Origin: Aliarcobacter cibarius
Lineage (GTDB): Bacteria > Campylobacterota > Campylobacteria > Campylobacterales > Arcobacteraceae
Direction: 5' to 3'
NCBI RefSeq assembly: GCF_013372265.1
Contig: NZ_CP054051.1
Coordinates: 124,001-188,000, forward strand
DNA length: 64,000 bases
The notes under the pieces are model-generated. The model ran no database searches. It was not told where the DNA came from and was given only the letters and a program-made list of their open reading frames with translations. Positions 10,511-19,660 of this stretch are shown one piece after another. Position 1 is the stretch's first letter. Each line of letters opens with the position of its first letter. A program made the position numbers and the translations under genes.

Positions 10511-10629
10511 ATTGTTCTCCAATTTTTTCTTGAATATATTTTTTTACTTTGTTTCACTCTTGTCGTTGGTTTCATATTCCAAACCACTCTTTGTTTAAGT
10601 TTAGGAATATTTATAGTCAGTTTATTCAT
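10507..10629 (-). CDS. Basic 40-aa mini-protein (W-N-x-x-P-x-x-R-V motif)
   Basis: A 40-aa ORF with a good ribosome site (GGAGAT, 5 nt from the ATG). It is rich in Lys/Arg and ends in RVKQSKKIYSRKNW after VVWNMKPTT. A homologue of the same size lies at 33591-33719, sharing W-x-x-x-P-T-x-R-V-K-x-S-K-x-I-Y-x-R-K. The two copies, the ribosome sites, the upstream promoter-like elements and the ATGA overlap with the next gene argue that it is real. The sequence resembles small basic proteins I recall from Firmicutes phages and plasmids, but I cannot name the family. A nucleic-acid or ribosome-binding role is only a guess from charge. Confidence 0.65.
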   Translation of the reverse strand: MNKLTINIPKLKQRVVWNMKPTTRVKQSKKIYSRKNWRTI

Positions 10630-10651
10630 TATTATCTCCAAATTTTTTATA

Positions 10652-10684
10652 ATCATATTATTAAAAAAGGACATATTGTGACTA
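10652..10684 (-). promoter_or_regulatory. Shared-type promoter for the mini-protein/DUF932 operon (site 2)
   Basis: Minus strand TAGTCA-N5-TGTCCT, with TATGAT exactly 21 nt after the first half-site. It overlaps the end of an IS256 transposase remnant. Confidence 0.6.
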
Positions 10685-10880
10685 TATAAGCAAAATATTT
10701 CCAGCCATCTTTGATTTTATAATGTATTGCATCTAACCATAGAAAGGTATAAATAGTTTCAAGAGTTCTTGCTTGCCATCCTTTTACTTTATAAATTATT
10801 TTAATGGCGCCAATAGTCCATCTTTACCAGTAAGATTTTTACCATTTTTAATTGTTCTAAAACTTAATTAAAGTCAAAGT
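10674..10880 (-). pseudogene. IS256 (mutator)-family transposase remnant, internally deleted
   Basis: No open gene, but two blocks of an IS256-type transposase can be translated on the minus strand. An N-terminal block reads NGKNLTGKDGLLAP. It is followed in another frame by a piece of the catalytic region, GWQARTLETIYTFLWLDAIH, with the first catalytic Asp in LDAIHYK. The middle and C-terminus are gone. This fills most of the gap between the mini-protein and the DUF805 gene; the remaining ~90 bases hold nothing I recognise. Confidence 0.7.
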
Positions 10881-10967
10881 TTATTCTCTCTCTTATTGTC
10901 AATCCTTTTTATTATTTTATCAGACTGACACGAATTTTCTAACACTCCCTCTAGAGTAAATCAAATT

Positions 10968-12137
10968 TTACAATAGAATAGTTCTATTACCTTTTTCATC
11001 AGCTTCAGATAGAACACCAGTTTTTTCTAATTGTTCCATTATTGTTAAAGCTCTAAAATTTCCTATTTTAAGTTTTTTTTGAATATGGGAAATTGAAGTT
11101 TTTTTATCTGATAAAACTATTACCTTTGCTTCTTCATATAGTTCATCCAATTCATCATATATACTGAAATCATTATCTAGATTTGAATTATATATTGCAA
11201 TACCTTCATTTTTTAAATCAATTTCATTTACTTTTTTATTAGATTTTGTTATTTCCATATAAATAAACATTACAATTAGAAATGAACATATACTTATGAA
11301 TACTAGACCATCACCACTTATATGTAATAGTTCTTCTGCTATATAAATAATAACTATAGTAATAAATATAATAAGAAAAGGAGCTAAAAAAGTACTTATA
11401 CCAACTTCTTCTATTAATCCTTTATACTTTTTGCTTTCTGTGAAATTACAATTTGATTGAGAAAAATTATTTTCTATTATTTTATTCTGTTTTAAATTTT
11501 CTATGTTTTTTAGGGATTTAGTTTTTTCTTGTTCTAGTCTTATTTTTATATAAATAGATTCTGCTTTATCTTTATTTCCATCACTTTGAGCCAGTGCTTT
11601 TGCCCAAGTTCCTTTTATTTTTCTATCTTCTTCAATTTCTAACATTATTTGTTCATAAATTTCATCTTCATTTATCTCAGAATTTAAATTTGATGATGTT
11701 TGAGTTTCAATCTTTGAAGTTGAATGATTTTGTTTATATTCATCTATTGTTGGCTTTATTTCACTTAGAATATCTTTACTATGATTATAAACTGCTTTTG
11801 ATAATGAAGTAGAATCATATGAATTAGAAACATTTTCCAATTTAGGTTTAGATTTTTTATTTACAATACCATAATACAATGCCAATCCAATATTAGCAAG
11901 CGGAATCATTGCAAAAGCTGAAATCCATGGATTACTCCCATAATCTCTTATTCTATTTGCAAGAACATTCATCCAGGTAATTCCAATAAAAAAAACAAAT
12001 ACATATAAAAATAATGCCTTGTCATATATTTCAGCAGCTTCTAATAGTCTTGCTACTATAACCAAAATCATATCTATCATCAACAAACATATTGACCATA
12101 TCCAAAAGGTTAACCTGCTATATTTTACTCCAAACAT
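10968..12137 (-). CDS. DUF805 membrane protein fused to an FtsK-gamma-like winged helix
   Basis: 389 aa in three parts. Residues 1-95 form a DUF805-like module with hydrophobic helices and the ANRIRDYGSNPW motif. A charged, probably coiled middle (100-240) follows, then two further membrane helices (about 245-290). The last ~65 residues (SISHIQKKLKIGNFRA, then QLEKTGVLS) match the FtsK gamma domain, the winged helix that reads polarised chromosome sequences in FtsK. There is no ATPase domain. The protein would put a DNA-binding winged helix at the membrane. Nothing upstream looks like the shared promoter. Confidence 0.72.
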   Translation of the reverse strand: MFGVKYSRLTFWIWSICLLMIDMILVIVARLLEAAEIYDKALFLYVFVFFIGITWMNVLANRIRDYGSNPWISAFAMIPLANIGLALYYGIVNKKSKPKLENVSNSYDSTSLSKAVYNHSKDILSEIKPTIDEYKQNHSTSKIETQTSSNLNSEINEDEIYEQIMLEIEEDRKIKGTWAKALAQSDGNKDKAESIYIKIRLEQEKTKSLKNIENLKQNKIIENNFSQSNCNFTESKKYKGLIEEVGISTFLAPFLIIFITIVIIYIAEELLHISGDGLVFISICSFLIVMFIYMEITKSNKKVNEIDLKNEGIAIYNSNLDNDFSIYDELDELYEEAKVIVLSDKKTSISHIQKKLKIGNFRALTIMEQLEKTGVLSEADEKGNRTILL

Positions 12138-12291
12138 TTTTGTTTTTCCTTCAATTTGTTTATTTTAAAATTTTCACATTACTTTCATAATTATCAAAAA
12201 TCTCTTTTATTAATATTTGAGTTGTCAATATCAGATAATTTTTCCATAATATTGTTTATCCCATCAAATAGTTATTTTATACTAAAAAGTT

Positions 12292-13677
12292 TTAGATTCC
12301 TATTTTATCTTCAAATGATAACTTAATACATTTTTTATAAGTTAAATCTTTATCATCTATCCATTTTGAATCCTCGCAATATTGAATATTTAAGCTTTTT
12401 ATAAAGTCATCTTCTTTATTAAAAGAACTATGTGCTAGATTAATAGTATTAACATTTTTCATTAAATATTTATTTTGAATTATAAATTCAAAGTGTTGCT
12501 CATCAAAGCTAATTGCACTTAAATTTTCTAATTTTAAAAATTCTACTGGTAATTTTTCAATTAAAGTATTCTCTATATCAAGACTTTCTAGTTTTTTTAA
12601 TTGAGTTATTTCAATTGGAAATTCTTTAATATCATTATTTGAAATTGATAATGTTTTTAGATTTGATAATTTTGAAATTTCAATCGGTATTAAAGTTAAT
12701 CTATTGTTATGTAAATATAAAGATTCCAATTCTACTAATTGGAATAATTCTTTAGGTAATACTTCAATTTTATTATTGCAAAATAATAATGCATTGCAAT
12801 CTCTTGCTAAATTTATTAGTCTAGGAATTGTTGTTATTTGATTATTTGCAAAAGAAACTAAAAATAAATCTCTTCTTACTTCAAATAATTCATCTGGTAT
12901 ATAAGTTATATTAGAATCTGAAAAATCAAATAATGGCTTAGTTTCTAAAAATACACCTCTTTGTCTGATAATTTTAAAATTATCTAAATTAAATTCATCA
13001 GCCCATTTAAAAATATTATTTATTTTTTCAGTAAAATTAATATTTCTTTTCAAAACAAGCTTTTTCAAATAATTAGGATTTACATTATCTATTAATGAAG
13101 CACTAGCTTCATTATCATCTACATTTATAAAAGATTTGTAATTTTCAAATGTTTTATCAAAATGAATGCAAATTTCATTTGCTATTTTAAAACTGTATGA
13201 TGTAACAACTTTTAATAATATGTTAGATGAATACAAAGCTTCATGTAAACCATACTCATCAACAACTTGCATAATAATATATTCTTTATTTTTAGAATTA
13301 TCAATGATTTGTTTTCTATATCTACTAAACTCTAATAAATTATTGATAATTTCAATGTGACTTATTTTTGAAGTTGATTTAACAATAGCATGAAAAGAAA
13401 TAAATCCTATTTTGAATATTTTTCTTACTTGATTAAAATGCCTGAAAATAATTTGTTCATCATCTAGTTCATTGTTTTTAAAATCATTGAAATGTTTTTC
13501 ATTTAAAGATTTCTTAAAATATGAATAAATATCTTTATGTACTGAAATTGTAAAATCATCTTCAGAAATCTTTTCCGTAATTATTTTAAATGCTTCAAAG
13601 CAATTAAACATTTTTGAAATTAATGCTCTTTCAATATTAGCTATATGAGTAATGCTCATAACAATTTTTTTTGACAT
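12292..13677 (-). CDS. Leucine-rich-repeat protein
   Basis: 461 aa. The C-terminal half (about 265-410) holds 5-6 leucine-rich repeats of ~23 residues with the pattern L-x-x-L-x-L-x-x-N-x-I-x-x-I/L-P, e.g. LESLYLHNNRLTLIPIEISK. The N-terminal ~220 residues are helical, with no recognised domain, signal peptide or membrane helix, so it is cytoplasmic. LRRs usually mediate protein binding; the partner is unknown. The gene stands alone, without the shared promoter. Confidence 0.75.
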   Translation of the reverse strand: MSKKIVMSITHIANIERALISKMFNCFEAFKIITEKISEDDFTISVHKDIYSYFKKSLNEKHFNDFKNNELDDEQIIFRHFNQVRKIFKIGFISFHAIVKSTSKISHIEIINNLLEFSRYRKQIIDNSKNKEYIIMQVVDEYGLHEALYSSNILLKVVTSYSFKIANEICIHFDKTFENYKSFINVDDNEASASLIDNVNPNYLKKLVLKRNINFTEKINNIFKWADEFNLDNFKIIRQRGVFLETKPLFDFSDSNITYIPDELFEVRRDLFLVSFANNQITTIPRLINLARDCNALLFCNNKIEVLPKELFQLVELESLYLHNNRLTLIPIEISKLSNLKTLSISNNDIKEFPIEITQLKKLESLDIENTLIEKLPVEFLKLENLSAISFDEQHFEFIIQNKYLMKNVNTINLAHSSFNKEDDFIKSLNIQYCEDSKWIDDKDLTYKKCIKLSFEDKIGI

Positions 13678-13844
13678 AATATAACCTTATTTTTATAAAT
13701 AAATCAAATCTATTTATTAATTTTTTTAAATTCCTAAAAATCAACAACTATGAAAAATTCCATAGTAATTTAATTTTGGGCTTTTTTATTTAGCTCAAAG
13801 AACCTATCTTTTTGGAACTACTTTTACTCTCTAGTTGGATTATT

Positions 13845-15305
13845 CTATAATTTTTCTAATTGCAAAGTATTTAGTAATATAAAATCCATATTCTCAAAAT
13901 ATTTATCAGTATCAAGATTATTGAATTCTATTAACTCTTCGTCAAGTTTTGAAATAAATATTTTTATATCTTTTGAGGCTCTTGTTATAGCCACATAAAT
14001 TAAACGATATTTATCATCGAGAGACATTCTATTTTTTGCCAAATCAAATAAATTGATATAACATTGGTCATAAGTACTACCTTGAAGTTTATGCATTGTT
14101 GATGCAAAAATATATTGAACATTTGCAAACATATCTCTTGTTTGAAAAAAGATTTTCCAAAAATTTTTATTTTCAGGAAATATTGCTCTTTTTGCTAAAT
14201 TAGCAATTGCTGATAGTTTGTCATTATAAACTTTTAGATAATCAGGATCTACTACTCTAAATTTTTGTTGATGTCTAGAGTTTTTCGCTTTTACTTCCCA
14301 ATACCAAATTTGTAGAGCTTCATGATACAGTTTAACAACTGATTCTATTTCAATTTCTTCACCATTATGATATAAAGTTACTCCATTTACTGAATATGAA
14401 TCATTAAATCTCAACCAATCTCCAACTCTTAAAGTATCTAATTCATAAATATTTTGTTGATTCCAATAAGTTTGTCTAACTTGCCTATTAAAAGCATCAA
14501 CATCCTTATTTGTATGAGTAGCAATAATTTTATTTTCTAAATACCATTTTTCATTTTTATAAAAATCATCTAAAAAATCTTTTTCATTATTGAAATATGT
14601 GATTTCATCATAAAAATTCTGATTAAAAAACTCCATAACAGGAATATATGATTTATTTTCAATCATATTTTTAATTTTATCTGCAATTGAAATAATATAA
14701 CTATCTTTTGCTTGTCTTACAATTTCAGTTAATTTAAATTGATTTTTCAACTTATATATTGATGAATTTTCACCATTTATTGGTAATAACTGATTTGGAT
14801 CACCTACAAAAAGTACAGTACCCACTTTTCCTTTTTCAATCTCTTCTAAAATATACTCATAAAGTTCTATTCCAATCATAGAGCTTTCATCTACTATAAG
14901 AACATCAATAGGCAAGCTTTCTTTTTTAGTTTTATCTGGTTTAAATGATTCAATTCCTTTTTCATAATCAATAAATGGCTTAATATTTAGAAAAGAGTGA
15001 ATAGTTCTAGGTGTTGTTTTTAATTTATTTTTTAAAAATAAATCAGAAAGTACGCCTGCTGCTTTATGTGTTGGTGCTGTTACAGCTAATACTATTTTCA
15101 TTGACTCAAGTGTTTTTACTATTTGAGTTGTTAGATAAGTTTTCCCCGTACCTGCTGAACCTGTTAATGATAATTGATAATCCTCTAAATTTGTAGATTT
15201 CAATACATTATTTTTATTATTAATTATAAATTCTATTACTTTATTATGAATTAATTTTTGCGTTTCATTTAAAGTATTACTATTTTCAATAGGTTCAAGT
15301 AACAT
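13845..15305 (-). CDS. SF1 helicase, RecD/Dda-like (3' part of an amber-interrupted gene)
   Basis: ATP-dependent DNA helicase. It has Walker A GSAGTGKT (49-56), TAPTHKAAGVL (motif Ia), the DEAD-type box VLIVDESSMIG, GDPNQLLPI (motif III), IVRQA, and C-terminal HKLQGST and YVAITRA (motifs V/VI). It is related to the helicase at 40412-41833. The same reading frame continues upstream without a frameshift through NGESWIVWKENSLDKFL to a TAG at 15387-15389, then into the 64-aa ORF that carries the promoter and ribosome site. The helicase ATG has no clear ribosome site of its own. The original gene was therefore probably one ~580-aa protein, and expression of this part may need readthrough or weak internal initiation. 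Confidence 0.8.
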   Translation of the reverse strand: MLLEPIENSNTLNETQKLIHNKVIEFIINNKNNVLKSTNLEDYQLSLTGSAGTGKTYLTTQIVKTLESMKIVLAVTAPTHKAAGVLSDLFLKNKLKTTPRTIHSFLNIKPFIDYEKGIESFKPDKTKKESLPIDVLIVDESSMIGIELYEYILEEIEKGKVGTVLFVGDPNQLLPINGENSSIYKLKNQFKLTEIVRQAKDSYIISIADKIKNMIENKSYIPVMEFFNQNFYDEITYFNNEKDFLDDFYKNEKWYLENKIIATHTNKDVDAFNRQVRQTYWNQQNIYELDTLRVGDWLRFNDSYSVNGVTLYHNGEEIEIESVVKLYHEALQIWYWEVKAKNSRHQQKFRVVDPDYLKVYNDKLSAIANLAKRAIFPENKNFWKIFFQTRDMFANVQYIFASTMHKLQGSTYDQCYINLFDLAKNRMSLDDKYRLIYVAITRASKDIKIFISKLDEELIEFNNLDTDKYFENMDFILLNTLQLEKL

Positions 15306-15386
15306 CTCTACATTTTGAGATTTTACAAATTCTAAAAGAAATTTATCTAATGAATTTTCTTTCCATACAATCCAACTCTCTCCATT

Positions 15387-15581
15387 CTAACCTGTTTTAT
15401 ATTTTCCACCTAAATCAAATGCTTCTTGTGTCAATTTTAATTGATTTTCTTTATCTCTATAAATCAAATTTATTTTTTCTAAATATGCTACAAAATCTCT
15501 TGGATTTTTGATACCATAGTTTTTAGCAATCATAGTAGTTGATAAGTAGTTTTCTTCAAAATTTACTGGAATATTTTGCAT
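15387..15581 (-). CDS. Small helix-turn-helix-like ORF, 5' part of the amber-interrupted helicase gene
   Basis: 64 aa (TTMIAKNYGIKNPRDFVAYL near residues 15-34), reminiscent of the winged-helix modules of phage antirepressors (KilAC type), ending LGGKYKTG before a TAG. Past the TAG the frame stays open into the SF1 helicase, and the next residues (NGESWIVW) read as a natural continuation of the module. It has its own ribosome site and a shared-type promoter 32 nt upstream. It is either a free small protein or the N-terminal domain of the helicase cut off by one nonsense codon. Confidence 0.6.
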   Translation of the reverse strand: MQNIPVNFEENYLSTTMIAKNYGIKNPRDFVAYLEKINLIYRDKENQLKLTQEAFDLGGKYKTG

Positions 15582-15612
15582 GATATTAATCCTTGTGTTT
15601 ATTTATACAGGA

Positions 15613-15645
15613 ATTATAAGATAATATATAGACACATATTGTCTA
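15613..15645 (-). promoter_or_regulatory. Shared-type promoter for the split helicase gene (site 3)
   Basis: Minus strand TAGACA-N5-TGTCTA, a perfect dyad, with TATAAT exactly 21 nt after the first half-site. Confidence 0.7.
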
Positions 15646-15714
15646 TATTATTTATTATTTTGTCATTAAATGATTTGTTGATAATTCTTCTAAATTATAC
15701 TTTTTTAATAAATA

Positions 15715-17280
15715 ACTTAACTTTCGCACCTAAAACCAAGTAGTTTTCCAGTCACATCTCTTAATAGATCGATTATTGCTGTAAAATCCTCATTTCTATT
15801 GACAACTTCTTCAATTTTTGCAATCTCATCTAAAATAGCTAAAAATGCTTGCATAGCAATTGCCAAGGTGTGAAGTTCACATTCTAGATCTTTAAACAAT
15901 CCACCAATAGTTTTTGGTTCATTACTGATACGATTTATATAGCTAACAACATTGTATGTAAAAAATGAGAGTGTTATGCGAGCAATAAGTGCTTCATAAA
16001 TTCGATTTTCTTCTTTACCAAACCCAAAGTGTTCACGAAGTTCTTTATACCCTTGTTCTATATCCCATCGTCGTTTGTAAATATCGATAATTTCTTCATC
16101 ACTCAAGTCTAAGTTTGTAGATACAATAGGGATGAGATTCTCTTTGGTTTTTATAAAAACAATTTTTAATTTTCCTGCTTTTTTATGTTCAACTATGACC
16201 CCGAAGTATTCAAACTTTATCTTTTTGCCATATTGACCCATCTTAATAGTTTTAAGCTTTTTAAACTTGTTATAGATACCATCAAGAGTTTTTTTCTCCC
16301 CTGTGAAGTTCCAGATTCTATCATTGTTTACCATTCTTGAAATAACTTGCAATCCTAGCTCATTCATTGTTTCTATAAACACAGGTTTAGAATACCAACT
16401 ATCCACAAGCAGATAATCTGCATATATACCACTAGCTACTGCTCTTTTAATCATCTCTATAGCAATTTGTGATTTCCCTTTTAAGCTTTCCAATCTTCGC
16501 TTATGTGCATTGGTTCGATGATCAATAATATTTGTAAACTCTTCTATCTTTACCCTTGCATAATTATTCATAGCAATTGCAAAGTCCAACATAAAATTTG
16601 AATAACCATCACTATAGTTTAGTGATACAACATTTACACCTCTGATTTTTCTCTTTGCTTTATTGCTCCAAAGGTTGTCACAACTTCCCTCTATATTTTT
16701 ACCAACTTTATCTTCAACAGTATCATCAAGTATAAGAACTCTTACTAGCTTTGCATCTTGTACTTTATGAAGCAGTGATAAAATCTTTAAAGAACTAAGT
16801 GATAATAGTTTTCTCCAGTTGTAGTGAGCATTAGCAAGTAGTCTGTAATAGACATCTTTTTTAAAGCTATCATTACTCTGATCCATAAAAGTTGATATTT
16901 TTTTATTCATAACTAGCATATATACAAAGTGTAATACAACCATATGAACAGCAACTCCCTCTTTTTTAGAAAAATTGCTCTTTGTTAAAATCGTTTTCAT
17001 ATTTAATAGTCGCAATGTTTCATAAATTGGATTCTTTAGTTTGTCGTTTATGATGCTTATTATCTTAGATTCTATCTGCATTCTTACCCTTTAATATAAT
17101 AGATATTATATCTAAAAGTTCCTATTTAAGGGCTTTATTGAGAGTTCAAAATAGAAAAATATCATAGAAAAACAACTAAATTATTTTTATGTCAACAAGG
17201 ATAATATTATTACCTATAGCAGTAATATTTTAGGGAGATTTAGCTACAATTTTAATCAACTTAACGTGCGAAAGTTAAGT
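15715..17280 (-). mobile_element. IS4-family insertion sequence, intact copy
   Basis: Terminal inverted repeats ACTTAACTTTCGCAC / GTGCGAAAGTTAAGT bound an element of about 1.57 kb with one full transposase. The flanks repeat AATAAATAA (15707-15715 and 17282-17290), 8-9 bp, which is consistent with IS4-family target duplication, although the repeat is offset by a base or two from the inverted-repeat ends. Bases 17082-17265 inside the right end are non-coding. It sits against the truncated 5' end of the sensor kinase gene. A decayed relative is at 26904-28385. Confidence 0.88.
15717..17081 (-). CDS. IS4-family DDE transposase
   Basis: 454 aa. Catalytic residues: Asp119/Asp120 in LILDDTVEDK, Asp227 in LLVDSWY and Glu342 in a YREK-like signature, YKRRWDIEQGYK (Y335, R338, E342, K346). 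The stop codon lies within the left terminal inverted repeat. The frame is intact, so the element may be active and could act in trans on the decayed copy at 26904-28385. Confidence 0.92.
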   Translation of the reverse strand: MQIESKIISIINDKLKNPIYETLRLLNMKTILTKSNFSKKEGVAVHMVVLHFVYMLVMNKKISTFMDQSNDSFKKDVYYRLLANAHYNWRKLLSLSSLKILSLLHKVQDAKLVRVLILDDTVEDKVGKNIEGSCDNLWSNKAKRKIRGVNVVSLNYSDGYSNFMLDFAIAMNNYARVKIEEFTNIIDHRTNAHKRRLESLKGKSQIAIEMIKRAVASGIYADYLLVDSWYSKPVFIETMNELGLQVISRMVNNDRIWNFTGEKKTLDGIYNKFKKLKTIKMGQYGKKIKFEYFGVIVEHKKAGKLKIVFIKTKENLIPIVSTNLDLSDEEIIDIYKRRWDIEQGYKELREHFGFGKEENRIYEALIARITLSFFTYNVVSYINRISNEPKTIGGLFKDLECELHTLAIAMQAFLAILDEIAKIEEVVNRNEDFTAIIDLLRDVTGKLLGFRCES

Positions 17281-17351
17281 CAATAAATAATCAACTAGCA
17301 GTTGCAATTTTTGAAAAAGGATTAAACGCTACAACAGCCGATGAAAAAAAA

Positions 17352-19643
17352 TTGTACAAAGGTTTGTTGTATAAAGAGCTATATCCTTTATATCAAAGAT
17401 TAAAAGAAGAGGGAATAAGGCAATTTCACTTTTCTTCTAAAGATAATAAAAGTTATCTTCGATTTCATTCACCAAACAAACACTCAGATGATTTATCAAA
17501 AGATAGAGAAACAATTTTATTAGCAAATTCAACAAATAAAATTGTTTCAAGCTTTGAAATAGGAAAAGTTATGTCAGGTTTTAGAAATATATTTCCTATT
17601 AACTTTGGAGGTGAGCATTTAGGAAGTGTTGAGATTAGTATTTCAACTAAAACGATTATTGACTCTATTACTAATTTAAATAGCACAAGGGAGTACTCTA
17701 TTGTTTTAAATAAAGATGTTGTATATAAAAAATTGTTTGAAAGTCAGAAGTTTTTATACAATGACTCACTTATTAATTCAGACTTTGTAATAGAAGATAT
17801 AAATTCTTCTTTGCCTGATTCTCCAAAAGAGTTAAGCAATACAGCAAAAAAAATTAATCAAAAACTACACAACAACAAAGAGTTAAAAGAGGCTATGAAA
17901 AATGGTGAAACATATGGAGCTTTTGTAAAAATCGATGATATTTATTATGATATTGCACTTATTCCCATGCTTGATGTTAGTAGTAAAGTTGAGGGCTATT
18001 TAATAGGCTATCAAGAGAGCAAAAATATTCCGTTTATGCTTACGCTTGAACTTTATATCTATTTTTTCGTCATTGTAGCGATGATAATTATTATTTCAAT
18101 GTTATTGATAATACAAAAAAAGACGAAGAATTTAGATAGCCAAAGTAGATGGTTTAAATCTATAACAGACAGCATAGGAGAAGGTCTTTATGTTATGGAT
18201 TCCAAGGCTAAAATAAACTATATCAATCCTACGGCTTGCCAAATATTAGGATATACAGAAAAAGAGGTTTTAGGCAAAAATGCTCATAATTTTTTTCATT
18301 CTCACTCTATAAACAACAATATCAAAGCAGAAGATTGTCCTATATTTTTGGGTGTAATGAAAGAGAAATCTTTTGTATCTCAAAAAGAGTATTTTTTAAG
18401 TTCAAAAGGTGAAAATATTCCCGTTGCAATTAACAGTAAATTGATTTTGCACACAAAAGATGATTTTGAAATTGTTACATCTTTTTCCGATATAAGTATC
18501 CAAAAAAAACTTCAAGAAAAAAGCAATCTTTTAATAAAAGCTTTGGAATCGAGTATAAATAGTATAGTAATCACTGATAAAATGGCAAATGTACAATGGG
18601 CAAATCCAGCTTTTGAAGATTTAACAGGTTTTAAAATAGATGAAATTATAGGCAAAAATCCAAGATATTTTATATCTTCAAAAAAACAATCAAAAGAGTT
18701 TTATGCAAATATGTGGAAAACTATTTTAAGCAAAAAACTATGGAAAGGTGAGATTATAAATAAAAAAAGAGATGGCTCTTTGTACAATGAAGAGCTCATC
18801 ATTACTCCTGTTCTTGATGAAGAAGGAGAAATTGCCAATTTTGTCGCAATAAAACAAGATATTACAGAACAAAAACTTATTGCTTTGGAAAAAGAAGAGA
18901 GAGATAAGCTATTTTTCCAGCAAAGTAAAATGGCAGCTATGGGTGAAATGTTGGGAAATATTGCCCATCAATGGAGACAACCCCTATCGGTAATTTCAAC
19001 AGCAGCAACAGGAATAAAACTACAAAAAGATTTAAATATTTTAAATGATAAAGACTTAGATTATGCAATGAGCTCAATTAATAATTCAGCCCAATATCTT
19101 TCTAAAACCATAGATGATTTTAGAAGTTTTTTTGATCCAAAAAACAATAAAGAAAAAGAGTTTTCTCTCTTGGAAATGATTGAAAAATCGCTAAGTATTG
19201 TTAGCTCTCAGTTTGTATCAAAAAATATTGAGATAATAAAAAATATAGAAGATATAAAAATATTATCTTCAGAAAACGAGTTGATTCAAGTTATTTTGAA
19301 TATATTAAATAATGCAAAAGATGCTTTAAATAAGATTGAAAATAGCAAAAAATTAATATTTATTAGCATATATTTAAAAAATGAAGAGATATTTATAGAG
19401 ATAAAAGATAATGCAGGAGGGGTCGATAATGATATTGTAGAGAAAATATTTGACCCATATTTTACAACAAAACACCAATCTCAAGGAACGGGAATTGGCT
19501 TATATATGAGTCAAAATATTATTAAAAATATTTTAAATGGTCATTTAAAAGTCTCTAATGACACTTTTATCTATGAAGGAGTTGAGTACATTGGAGCAAA
19601 GTTCACAATCTCTTTAAAATATGAGATAAAGAAGGAGCTTTAG
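17352..19643 (+). CDS. Sensor histidine kinase, 5'-truncated by the IS
   Basis: Membrane sensor kinase: rest of a periplasmic Cache domain (about 1-220), a membrane helix (about 230-252), PAS (about 270-385), PAS plus PAC (about 395-515), HisKA with the H-box GNIAHQWRQPLS (His near 539) and a HATPase domain ending near 760 (GGVDNDIVEKIF, GTGIGLYM). Coding similarity to the Cache protein at 25292 continues upstream of the listed TTG to the IS edge (NQLAVAIFEKGLNATTADEK), but the first helix and the start are missing. Pre-insertion sequence left of the IS does not supply them. Expression would need a start in or near the IS end. No response-regulator gene is adjacent. Confidence 0.82.
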   Translation: MYKGLLYKELYPLYQRLKEEGIRQFHFSSKDNKSYLRFHSPNKHSDDLSKDRETILLANSTNKIVSSFEIGKVMSGFRNIFPINFGGEHLGSVEISISTKTIIDSITNLNSTREYSIVLNKDVVYKKLFESQKFLYNDSLINSDFVIEDINSSLPDSPKELSNTAKKINQKLHNNKELKEAMKNGETYGAFVKIDDIYYDIALIPMLDVSSKVEGYLIGYQESKNIPFMLTLELYIYFFVIVAMIIIISMLLIIQKKTKNLDSQSRWFKSITDSIGEGLYVMDSKAKINYINPTACQILGYTEKEVLGKNAHNFFHSHSINNNIKAEDCPIFLGVMKEKSFVSQKEYFLSSKGENIPVAINSKLILHTKDDFEIVTSFSDISIQKKLQEKSNLLIKALESSINSIVITDKMANVQWANPAFEDLTGFKIDEIIGKNPRYFISSKKQSKEFYANMWKTILSKKLWKGEIINKKRDGSLYNEELIITPVLDEEGEIANFVAIKQDITEQKLIALEKEERDKLFFQQSKMAAMGEMLGNIAHQWRQPLSVISTAATGIKLQKDLNILNDKDLDYAMSSINNSAQYLSKTIDDFRSFFDPKNNKEKEFSLLEMIEKSLSIVSSQFVSKNIEIIKNIEDIKILSSENELIQVILNILNNAKDALNKIENSKKLIFISIYLKNEEIFIEIKDNAGGVDNDIVEKIFDPYFTTKHQSQGTGIGLYMSQNIIKNILNGHLKVSNDTFIYEGVEYIGAKFTISLKYEIKKEL

Positions 19644-19660
19644 TTTTAGCACTGTTAATA

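Noticed and set aside
12160-12291. Short minus-strand ORF between the DUF805/FtsK-gamma gene and the LRR gene (MEKLSDIDNSNINKRDF)
   Set aside because: 17 codons with no ribosome site; more likely chance in AT-rich spacer.
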